Assembly (NCBI RefSeq): GCF_026339735.1
Contig: NZ_JAPEQG010000001.1
Coordinates: 3,410,001-3,474,000 of the forward strand
Length of the DNA: 64,000 nucleotides
Reading direction: 5' to 3'
From: Streptomyces sp. NBC_01669
GTDB taxonomy: Bacteria; Actinomycetota; Actinomycetes; Streptomycetales; Streptomycetaceae
Part shown: positions 41,589 through 48,509 of the stretch, in pieces
Numbering within the stretch: the first letter of the stretch is position 1
Layout: every line of letters starts with the position of its first letter
Notes under the pieces: model-generated
Told to the model about the DNA's origin: nothing
Seen by the model: only the letters and a program-made list of their open reading frames with translations
The model's database searches: none
Program-made: the position numbers and the translations under genes

Positions 41589-42210
41589 GGGTGCGCAGGC
41601 GTGGGGACCGGGGTCGTCCGGTGGGCGTTCGGACCTCGGTCGCAGGCCGGGCCCGGTGCACAGGGGCTACGGCGGAACCCTCGTCTCCCGTACCGAACAC
41701 GGCAGCCGAAGCCGGGCCGAGTGCGGCAAGCCTCCATCGGGTCGGAAACGGGAGCGGCGCATGTCCGGGGGTCGCCCGAGCGGGCGCCCGGTCTCTTCTG
41801 CGTGCCACGCGCGCCGCTCCTCGCACCGGCTCCGCAGCGCCTCTGGAGTGACGCGGACGCCCCCCAGGCGATCACGCGCGCACGGGGCACACCATCAACC
41901 AGCCATCGCCGCAAGCGAGTTCGAGCCGAATGCGAGAGTCTCGCCGCACCGATCGCGCGGCGCGTCACCATGAGGAAGCGTCAGCAAACAGGTGGCTCTA
42001 CGGAGCCAAACCTGATTACGCCACGATATGCAGTCCGATGGGTGATTATCAGTAATTCGCCACCCGAAGGGCCCACGGCATAGCTCCAATGCACAGCTCC
42101 CCGATGGCGCCGAGTCGCATTCCGGTTAACGGTGGACCACGTCGCAGCTGCGTCACCTTGAGTCGACATCCCGTCACTCATCGCAGTCGCGTCGAAAGGA
42201 ATGTGTTCAG
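41589..42210. other. Long intergenic region upstream of the surface protein gene (622 bp)
   Basis: No convincing gene. The left two thirds is GC-rich with only accidental open frames. The right third (41960-42200) is richer in A/T and probably contains the promoter of the surface protein gene. A small hairpin (ggctctacggagcc) lies near 41995. Confidence 0.5.
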
Positions 42211-43431
42211 ATGCGCTCTGCCCGCACACTGTTCGCTTCGGCCGCGATCACCGCGGTCCTCGCCATCACTACTCCTGCTGCCCATGCCATCACGCTGGCC
42301 GATGACTGGGACGGCGGTTCCTCCTCCAGCAGCGACGATCACGGCGGCCGCGGCGATGACCGCGGCGACGACCAGGGCGGTCGCGGCGACGACCGCGAAG
42401 ACGACCACGGCAAGGGCCACCACGGCGAGAAGGACGACCACGGCGAGAAGGGCCACCACGGCGAGAAGGACGACCACGGCGAGAAGGGCCACCACGGCGA
42501 GAAGGACGACCACGGCAAGAAGGGCGGCTGGGGCGACAAGGGCGAGAAGGGCGACCACGGCGAGAAGGACGGCTGGGGCGACAAGGGCCACCACGGCGGC
42601 AAGGGCGAAAAGGGCGACAAGCCCCGCGGTGGCGTCCACACCGGTGGCGGCGCCATGGCCATGACGGTGGCCAAGCAGTGGCAGCCCGGCAACGACTCCG
42701 GCGACTCCTACGGCGACGAGGGCGGCGGCGACGACGAGGGCGGCTACGGCGGCGACGACGAGGGCGGCTACGGCGACGACGAGGGCGGCTACGGCGGCGA
42801 CGAGAACGCCCGGCCCGACCACGGCAAGGGCGGCTGGGGCGACAAGCACGGCGACAAGGGCGAAAAGGGCGAGAAGGGCGGCTGGGGCGACAAGGGCGAG
42901 AAGGGCGGCTGGGGCGACAAGGGCCACCACGGCGAGAAGGGCGAGAAGGGCGACCACGGCGACAAGGGCCACCACGGCGAGAAGGGCGAGAAGGGCGACC
43001 ACGGCGACAAGGGCCACCACGGCGGCAAGGGCGAAAAGGGCGACAAGCCCCGCGGTGGCGTCCACACCGGTGGCGGCGCCATGGCCATGACGGTGGCCAA
43101 GGAGTGGCAGCCCGGCAACGACTCCGGCGACAACTCGAAGAAGGGCGGAGACGACCGCGGTGACAAGGGCGGCCGTGGCGGCGACGAGGGCGGCTACGGC
43201 GGCGGCGGCGGCGACGAGGGCGGCTACGGCGGCGGCGGCGACGAAGGCGGCTACGGCGGCGGCCGTGGCGGCGACGAAGGCAAGCCCCGCGGTGGCGTCC
43301 ACGCCGGTGGCGGCGGGACCGCGATGACCGGTGGCGGTCTGGCTGCCGGTTCGGCGCTGCTCATCGGTGGGCTCGGCGTCGGTGCATACAAGGTGCGCCG
43401 CCGTCAGAGCACGGGCGGCGCGCTGGCCTGA
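42211..43431 (+). CDS. Repeat-rich cell-surface protein with C-terminal anchor
   Basis: A 406-residue exported protein. Signal peptide: residues 1-26 (LFASAAITAVLAITTPAAHA). The mature chain is almost entirely Gly, Asp, His, Lys and Glu. Repeats: GHHGEKDDHGEK three times (69-104), GHHGEKGEKGDHGDK twice (238-267), GGYG blocks, and a 40-residue block (GHHGGKGEKGDK, then PRGGVHTGGGAMAMTVAK, then WQPGNDSGD) at 126-165 and again at 268-307 with one change. The C-terminus has the same PRGGVHAGGGG element followed by a membrane helix (LAAGSALLIGGLGVGAYK) and VRRRQ, the layout of a sortase substrate without LPxTG. A class F sortase gene follows. His/Asp richness suggests metal or charge-driven binding. 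Confidence 0.9.
   Translation: MRSARTLFASAAITAVLAITTPAAHAITLADDWDGGSSSSSDDHGGRGDDRGDDQGGRGDDREDDHGKGHHGEKDDHGEKGHHGEKDDHGEKGHHGEKDDHGKKGGWGDKGEKGDHGEKDGWGDKGHHGGKGEKGDKPRGGVHTGGGAMAMTVAKQWQPGNDSGDSYGDEGGGDDEGGYGGDDEGGYGDDEGGYGGDENARPDHGKGGWGDKHGDKGEKGEKGGWGDKGEKGGWGDKGHHGEKGEKGDHGDKGHHGEKGEKGDHGDKGHHGGKGEKGDKPRGGVHTGGGAMAMTVAKEWQPGNDSGDNSKKGGDDRGDKGGRGGDEGGYGGGGGDEGGYGGGGDEGGYGGGRGGDEGKPRGGVHAGGGGTAMTGGGLAAGSALLIGGLGVGAYKVRRRQSTGGALA
42415..42522 (+). repeat. 36-bp tandem repeat coding GHHGEKDDHGEK, three copies
   Basis: Three consecutive 36-bp units in frame within the surface protein gene; the third ends KK instead of EK. Confidence 0.9.
42586..42705 (+). repeat. 120-bp direct repeat, copy 1 (internal PRGGVHTGGG block)
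   Basis: Nearly identical to 43012-43131; the encoded 40 residues differ at one position (Gln versus Glu). Confidence 0.9.
42922..43011 (+). repeat. 45-bp tandem repeat coding GHHGEKGEKGDHGDK, two copies
   Basis: Two consecutive units in frame in the surface protein gene, immediately before the second 120-bp block. Confidence 0.85.
43012..43131 (+). repeat. 120-bp direct repeat, copy 2
   Basis: Second copy of the 42586-42705 block. Together they show an internal duplication of the segment that resembles the C-terminal anchor motif. Confidence 0.9.
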
Positions 43432-43582
43432 ACGAACTGAACCGCTGATCTCGCGCAGCTGTCGCGGTCGCCGTCCCCCGGGGCGGCGGTCGCGGCGGCT
43501 GCGTTTCCCCGGTTCCGCTGACTGGCCGAGCACCAACTGACCGATGCCACACAGAAGAAGGACAGAAGAAAGGCACGCTTCC

Positions 43583-44317
43583 ATGGCCGCCCCGCAGTCG
43601 TCCGATTCCACCCCCTCCCGGCCCGGCTCCCCCGCCATCGGCCGCGCCCTTCTCTGGCCCGCAGCAGCGGCAGGGCTGGGCCTGCTCCTGATCTACAACT
43701 CCCTCGGCGTCTCGGACGACAACAAGCCGTTGACCACCCCCGCGGTGCTCGCACCCGCCGTCCCCGGGCCCGGCGTTCCCGCAGCCCCCGCACCCGCCCC
43801 CCCAGCCCCCACCACCCCCTCGGCCTCCGCTTCTCTCCAGGGCCTGTCCATGCCCGCTTCCCAGCCCAAGCGGCTCCGGATCCCGACGATCGCCGTCGAC
43901 GCCCCCTTCACCCCCCTGTCCATCGGCCCGACCGGACAGCTCAACGCCCCGCCCCCCAACGACAAGAACCTGGTCGGCTGGTTCAAGGACGGCGCGACGC
44001 CCGGTGAGCGCGGCGCGTCCATCGTCGCAGGCCACGTCGATACGACGACCGGCCCGGCGGTGTTCCTGCAGCTCCAGTTCCTGAAACCGGGCGCCACGGT
44101 CGACATCACGAGGGCGGACGGCAGCGTCGCCTCGTTCAAGGTCGATTCGGTGGAGACCTTCAGCAAGGCGAACTTCCCCGACAAGCGGGTGTACGCCGAC
44201 ACCCCGTCCGCCCAGCTCCGCCTGATCACGTGCGGCGGCAACTACGACAGGAAGGCCAAGGACTACAAGGACAACGTGGTGGTGTTCGCCCATCTCGACA
44301 AGGCGACGCGCGCCTGA
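43583..44317 (+). CDS. Class F sortase
   Basis: A 244-residue sortase. An N-terminal membrane anchor (LLWPAAAAGLGLLLIYNSL) precedes a Pro/Ala-rich linker and the catalytic domain from about residue 105 (PKRLRIPTIAVDAPFTPLSI). The catalytic His is in SIVAGHVDTTTGPAVF and the Cys in LRLITCGGNYDRKAKDYKDN, matching class F. The expected active-site Arg could be in the NYDRKAK segment. It lies 150 bp after the surface protein gene, which is probably its substrate. ATG 43583 is used; an in-frame ATG at 43544 lacks a ribosome binding site. Class F substrates are poorly known. Confidence 0.9.
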   Translation: MAAPQSSDSTPSRPGSPAIGRALLWPAAAAGLGLLLIYNSLGVSDDNKPLTTPAVLAPAVPGPGVPAAPAPAPPAPTTPSASASLQGLSMPASQPKRLRIPTIAVDAPFTPLSIGPTGQLNAPPPNDKNLVGWFKDGATPGERGASIVAGHVDTTTGPAVFLQLQFLKPGATVDITRADGSVASFKVDSVETFSKANFPDKRVYADTPSAQLRLITCGGNYDRKAKDYKDNVVVFAHLDKATRA

Positions 44318-44331
44318 ACCACCTGAACCAC

Positions 44332-44352
44332 GGGGCAGCCCTTGGCTGCCCC
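44332..44352. terminator. Hairpin terminator between sortase and GNAT genes
   Basis: A 9-bp stem ggggcagcc/ggctgcccc with loop CTT, located between convergent genes and ending at the base before the GNAT stop codon. Confidence 0.8.
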
Positions 44353-44808
44353 TCAGCTGACGTTCTCCGTCCGTTCCAACTCCTTGAAGAAGTGATGACG
44401 GGTGTGGCCGCCCGGGAGCCCACCGCCGCTGCCGGTCTCCAGATAGCCCTGCCGACGGTAGAAACCGGGCGCCTGGAAGGACATCGACGAGACGATCACG
44501 GAGGTGCAGCCGCGCGCCAGAGCCTCGTCCTCGGCGGCACGCACCAGTCGGGCGCCCCACCCCTCGTGACGCCGGTCGGCCCGCACCCACACCTCGGAGA
44601 TCCCGGCGCACCCGCCCCAGGTCCAGCCGACCAGCCCCGCCACCAGGTCACCCGCCTCGTCGGTGACCCGCACCGAGAGCCCCCGGTCGTCGTGGGCGCC
44701 CGTCGCATGGTTGTTGAAGGCCGTCAGCTCTTCGCTCAGCCGGGCGGAGAGCTCCGCGTCCTCCGCACCGACGCGCAGGTTCACGCCCGCGCTGCGTCCT
44801 GTCGTCAT
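44353..44808 (-). CDS. GNAT-family N-acetyltransferase
   Basis: A 151-residue single-domain acetyltransferase. Motif A is EVWVRADRRHEGWGARLVRA with the R-x-x-G-x-G/A acetyl-CoA loop, then SMSFQAPGFYRRQGYLETG as motif B. ATG start. Convergent with the sortase gene and lying just downstream of the ABC/two-component operon on the same strand, though about 90 bp separate them. Substrate unknown; the family includes enzymes that modify antibiotics, amines and proteins. Confidence 0.9.
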   Translation of the reverse strand: MTTGRSAGVNLRVGAEDAELSARLSEELTAFNNHATGAHDDRGLSVRVTDEAGDLVAGLVGWTWGGCAGISEVWVRADRRHEGWGARLVRAAEDEALARGCTSVIVSSMSFQAPGFYRRQGYLETGSGGGLPGGHTRHHFFKELERTENVS

Positions 44809-44900
44809 GAAGCAGAAGTGTGCCAGCTCCGCTGATCCCGCGAAACCGGAATTTCTCCAGGTCAGGGCGGCGCCGAGGCTGCCGCACCCCGGGGCCGGCC

Positions 44901-45512
44901 CTACAACCAGCCCTTCTCGCTCGCGATGCGCACCGCTTCCGCCCGGTTGCGTGCCGTCGTCTTCTGGATCGCCGTGGACAGGTAGTTGCGGACCGTGCCC
45001 TGCGAGAGATGGAGGGCTGTGGCGATCTCCGCGTTGGTGGAGCCGTCGGCCGCCGTGCGCAGCACGTCGCGTTCGCGCTCGGTCAGTGGGCTCGCGCCGT
45101 CGGCGAGCGCGGCGGCCGCCAGGGTCGGATCGATGACGCGTTCACCGGCGAGCACCTTCCGTACCGCTTCCGCGAGCTGGGACGCCGGGGCGTCCTTCAC
45201 CAGGAACGCGTCCGCGCCCGACTCCATCGCCCGGCGCAGATAGCCGGGGCGGCCGAAGGTCGTGACGACGACGACCTTCACGGCCGGGAGTTCCCGGCGC
45301 AGCACGCCCGCCGCTTCGATGCCGGTCATGCCCGGCATCTCGATGTCGAGGAGGGCGACATCGACGGCATTCTCGCGGGCCGCCGCGAGGACCTCGTCAC
45401 CACGGGCGACCTGGGCCACCACCTCGATGTCGGGTTCCAGACCGAGCAGCGCCGCGAGGGCCTCGCGCACCATGGACTGGTCCTCGGCAAGGAGGAGTCT
45501 GATCATGCTCAT
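44901..45512 (-). CDS. LuxR/NarL-family response regulator
   Basis: A 203-residue response regulator. The receiver domain has LLAEDQSMVREALAALLGLE, the phosphorylatable Asp in VALLDIEMPGMTGIE, Thr in VVVTTFGRPGYLRR and Lys in AFLVKDAPASQL. The C-terminal NarL-type helix-turn-helix is LTERERDVLRTAADGSTNAE, IATALHLSQGTVRNYLSTAI. The ATG overlaps the stop of the histidine kinase as ATGA. It is the last gene of the four-gene operon. It probably controls the ABC genes upstream, but no operator was seen. Confidence 0.94.
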   Translation of the reverse strand: MSMIRLLLAEDQSMVREALAALLGLEPDIEVVAQVARGDEVLAAARENAVDVALLDIEMPGMTGIEAAGVLRRELPAVKVVVVTTFGRPGYLRRAMESGADAFLVKDAPASQLAEAVRKVLAGERVIDPTLAAAALADGASPLTERERDVLRTAADGSTNAEIATALHLSQGTVRNYLSTAIQKTTARNRAEAVRIASEKGWL

Positions 45513-46687
45513 TCACCGGATCCTAGGCCGGATCCGAGCGGAACACTGAGGGTGAGGGTGAAGCCTTTACCGGAAACGGAGTCGGTGGCCCGGGTGGCCA
45601 GCGTGCCATCTATCGTGCCGAGTCGTTCGCTGATGCCGGTGAGGCCGTTGCCCGCCTTCGTTCCGGAGCCGCCCCGGCCGTCGTCCGCCACGGTGAGTTC
45701 GAGGACCCGGCCGTCGAGCGTCTGGCGGGGGGTGAGCGTGACCGCGCAGCGGCGGGCGCCGCTGTGGCGTACGACATTGGTGACGGCTTCCCGCAACGCC
45801 CAGGCGAGGACCTCCTCCGGCTTCTCGGGCAGCTCGGCGGGGGCGTCCGTCGGGATGTCGGCGACGATGCCCGCGGCGACGAGTGCGGTACGGGCCCCGG
45901 CCAGCTCGCCGGGGAGCGTGGGCCGCCGGTAGCCGGTGACCGCGCTGCGGACGTCCACCAGTGCCTGGCGGCTGACCTGTTCGATGTCGGCGACCTGGAG
46001 CGCGGCCTGCTCGGGGTGGTCGGGGAGCATCCGCCCCGCCAGCTCGCTCTTGAGCGTGATCAGGGAGAGGGAGTGGCCGAGCAGGTCATGCAGATCGCGG
46101 GCGAGCCGCAGCCGCTCCTCGTTGGCGGCGAGCTGGGCGACGGTGGCGCGGGCCTCGCGCAGCTCGATCGTCGTACGGATCATCTGCCGTACGCCGGTCA
46201 TGGCGAATCCGCCGAGCAGGGCGGGGAAGACCAGGGCGGTGATGACCTCGCGCGGGTGGTCGCCGGTCAGGCCGAGGCCGACGAGTACGGCGGTGACGAC
46301 GGGGATCAGCCAGCCGGCGGTCCTCAGGGGGAGGGTGGCCCCGACGGTGACGGAGACGTACACGAAGAGGACCAGCCACGGGGTGCCCAGCGTCAGGGAG
46401 AGGAGGGCTGCCAGGGCGCCGAGGAAGGTGATCGCCGCCCCGACCCGGCGGCGGTCCAGCGCCTTCGAGGTGTGACGGAAGACCAGGGCCAGGTATGTCC
46501 CGACGAAGACCAGCAGGCCGAGAGCTCCCAGCCCGGCGGCCCACGGGGTGTGGTTGCCGTCGATGAGGTCCTTGACCGGGGCGCTCATGAACGCGAGCCA
46601 GATGCCGATCCAGAGCAGCTTGACGCCCACCTGACGGCGGTCGGTCGGCGGGCGCCCGATCCCCACGAACGTCTCGTCGTCGTTCAC
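45509..46687 (-). CDS. NarL-type sensor histidine kinase
   Basis: A 392-residue kinase with five to six N-terminal membrane helices (LLWIGIWLAFMSAPVKDLID onward), the HisKA_3 phosphoacceptor (ERLRLARDLHDLLGHSLSLI), and a HATPase domain (WALREAVTNVVRHSGARRCA for the N box, VADDGRGGSGTKAGNGLTGI for G1). GTG at 46685-46687 overlaps the ABC permease stop as GTGA, so the operon is translationally coupled. The short extracellular loops suggest that it senses the membrane or its partner ABC transporter. Confidence 0.93.
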   Translation of the reverse strand: MNDDETFVGIGRPPTDRRQVGVKLLWIGIWLAFMSAPVKDLIDGNHTPWAAGLGALGLLVFVGTYLALVFRHTSKALDRRRVGAAITFLGALAALLSLTLGTPWLVLFVYVSVTVGATLPLRTAGWLIPVVTAVLVGLGLTGDHPREVITALVFPALLGGFAMTGVRQMIRTTIELREARATVAQLAANEERLRLARDLHDLLGHSLSLITLKSELAGRMLPDHPEQAALQVADIEQVSRQALVDVRSAVTGYRRPTLPGELAGARTALVAAGIVADIPTDAPAELPEKPEEVLAWALREAVTNVVRHSGARRCAVTLTPRQTLDGRVLELTVADDGRGGSGTKAGNGLTGISERLGTIDGTLATRATDSVSGKGFTLTLSVPLGSGLGSGE

Positions 46688-47439
46688 GCCTTCAGGGTGT
46701 CCTTCCGGTAGAGCCAGGCCGCGCCGCCCGCGAAGAGCAGGAAGTAGACGCAGAGGATGGCGACGTCCTTGGCGTGCGGCGAGCCGCCCATCTCGACCGC
46801 CTGCCCGAGTGAAGCGTACGCGTGGGTCGGCAGCCACTCCGAGATGTTCTGGAGCCACTGCGGGAAGGTCGCACTCGGCATCCACAGGCCGCCGAGGATC
46901 GACAGCGCAAAGTAGATGATCATGGTGATCGGGCGGACCGCGTCCCCGCTGGCGATGTAGCCGATGGCGACGCCGAGCGCCGCGAAGACCAGCGATCCGG
47001 CCCAGATGACCCCGATCAGCGCGAACCACTGCCAGGTCTCCATCCGTACGTGCTTGACCACGGCGGCGACCAGGAACACGACCACGATGCACGGCAGGGT
47101 GACCATCGCGGCACTGGCGATCTTCGCCAGGACGTAGCCGCGGCTGGGCAGCGGGGTGAGGCGCAGCTGGCGGACCCAGCCTTTCTCGCGCTCCTTGGCG
47201 ATGCGCTCGCTGTTACCCATGAGGACGGCGGTCAGAGCACCGAAGGAGGCCATCGAAACCATGAAGAAGGCCTGCAGGGTCAGGTCGGTGTGCGGGACCT
47301 TGTCGGTGGTGTTCCGGGTTCCGGAGATCAGCAGGTAGATCACCGACGGGTAGATGACCGAGAAGAACATGAACTTCTTGTTCCGCAGGGTGCGGGTCAC
47401 TTCGAGCTTGACGAGTGCCCACGAGAAGAAGTTCAGCAT
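46684..47439 (-). CDS. ABC-2 type transporter permease
   Basis: A 251-residue membrane protein with six helices. The N-terminal part (LVKLEVTRTLRNKKFMFFSV) and the ERIAKEREKGWVRQLRLTPL segment are typical of ABC-2 efflux permeases of the DrrB/YadH kind. It overlaps the upstream ATPase by seven bases. Probably exports a membrane-active compound or lipid; sensed by the downstream kinase. Substrate not identifiable. Confidence 0.93.
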   Translation of the reverse strand: MLNFFSWALVKLEVTRTLRNKKFMFFSVIYPSVIYLLISGTRNTTDKVPHTDLTLQAFFMVSMASFGALTAVLMGNSERIAKEREKGWVRQLRLTPLPSRGYVLAKIASAAMVTLPCIVVVFLVAAVVKHVRMETWQWFALIGVIWAGSLVFAALGVAIGYIASGDAVRPITMIIYFALSILGGLWMPSATFPQWLQNISEWLPTHAYASLGQAVEMGGSPHAKDVAILCVYFLLFAGGAAWLYRKDTLKA

Positions 47440-48371
47440 GCGGTCCTGGCCTCCTCGGCCTCGGTGATGGCGACGAAGGCCTGCTCCAGGCCGAGTCCTG
47501 CGACTTCGAGTTCGCGCGGGTAGAGGCCGAGCGCGTAGACCGCGTGGACGGTCGCGTCGGCGTTGTGCGACTGGATACGGACCCGGTTGCCGCTGATGTC
47601 GAGCGTGGAGAGGAACGGCAGGCCGCGCAGGGACGATTCGTCGACCGCGCCCTCGAGTTCGAACGAGATCCGGCGGGCCCCGGCCTTCGCCTTGATCTCG
47701 GCAGCGGTGCCGTCGGCGAGGAGCCGCCCCTTGTGGAGGACGAGGACGCGGTCGGCGATCGCGTCGGCCTCTTCGAGGTAGTGGGTGGCGAACAGGACGG
47801 TACGTCCCTGCTCGGCCTGTTCCCGCATGGTGGCCCAGAACGCCTGGCGGGCGGTGACGTCCATGCCGGTGGTCGGCTCGTCGAGGACGATCAGGTCATT
47901 GGCCCCGGCGGTGGCGAGCGCGAACCGTACGCGCTGCTCCTGACCGCCGGAGAGTTTGTTGACCATCCGGTCGGCGATCGACGCGATGCCCGCACGGGCC
48001 AGTACGTCGCCGACCGGGTACGGCCGCGGGTGCAGATCGCAGACGAGCCGGACGATCTCCTCGACGGTGACGTCCTCCATCAGGCCGCCGGTCTGCAGCA
48101 TCGCGCCGACCCGGCCCTTGGCGATCGCCTCCTGCGGGGAAGCGCCGAAGAGCCGGACCGTGCCGGAGTCCGCGGTGCGCAGGCCGAGGAGCAGGTCGAG
48201 AGTGGAGGACTTGCCGGCGCCGTTGGGGCCGAGAAGCGCCACGGTCTCGCCGGGGTGCAGGTCGAGGGTGAGCCCGTCGACGGCGCATACGTCTCCGTAC
48301 GCCTTGCTGACCTGGTCGAAGCTGACCACTGCGGCGCGCGCGGTGGTGGCTTCGGTGGCTGCCGTTGTCAT
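47433..48371 (-). CDS. ABC transporter ATP-binding protein (DrrA type)
   Basis: A 312-residue ATPase: Walker A LLGPNGAGKSSTLDLLLGL, Q loop near VGAMLQTGGLMEDVTVEE, signature KLSGGQEQRVRFALA, Walker B LIVLDEPTTGMDVTAR and the H loop TVLFATHYLEEADAI. The C-terminal 90-residue extension is typical of DrrA-type exporters. First gene of the leftward operon ATPase, permease, kinase, regulator. This self-monitoring layout is common for transporters giving resistance to membrane-active antibiotics. Confidence 0.94.
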   Translation of the reverse strand: MTTAATEATTARAAVVSFDQVSKAYGDVCAVDGLTLDLHPGETVALLGPNGAGKSSTLDLLLGLRTADSGTVRLFGASPQEAIAKGRVGAMLQTGGLMEDVTVEEIVRLVCDLHPRPYPVGDVLARAGIASIADRMVNKLSGGQEQRVRFALATAGANDLIVLDEPTTGMDVTARQAFWATMREQAEQGRTVLFATHYLEEADAIADRVLVLHKGRLLADGTAAEIKAKAGARRISFELEGAVDESSLRGLPFLSTLDISGNRVRIQSHNADATVHAVYALGLYPRELEVAGLGLEQAFVAITEAEEARTAC

Positions 48372-48453
48372 GCGTCCAGGCTGGCGGAGTGGAGTGGCCG
48401 CCCGGCAGGGTCACGGGTCGTGAATCGGGGATGACAGATGTCATGCCCCACGC

Positions 48454-48487
48454 ATGACGCCGCCCCCGGAACAGGGGGCGGCGTCAT
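48454..48487 (-). terminator. Terminator after the peptidoglycan-binding-type protein gene
   Basis: A perfect 14-bp inverted repeat (48454-48467 with 48474-48487), loop GGAACA, 22 bases after the stop at 48510. Confidence 0.85.
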
Positions 48488-48509
48488 CGGGATCCGTGCT
48501 TCGGTGGTG

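Noticed and set aside
41585..41971. 128-codon minus-strand frame in the intergenic region
   Set aside because: Arg/Gly/Pro-rich composition, no ribosome binding site, no recognisable motif.
42415..43131. Regularly spaced repeats that might suggest a CRISPR array
   Set aside because: Units are contiguous, in frame, and encode a repetitive surface protein; there are no unique spacers and no cas genes.
42178..43638. 486-codon minus-strand frame opposite the surface protein gene, with long Val/Ala runs
   Set aside because: It is the reverse reading of the Gly/Asp/His repeats; it looks hydrophobic only because the complement of GAC/GGC codons gives GTC/GCC.
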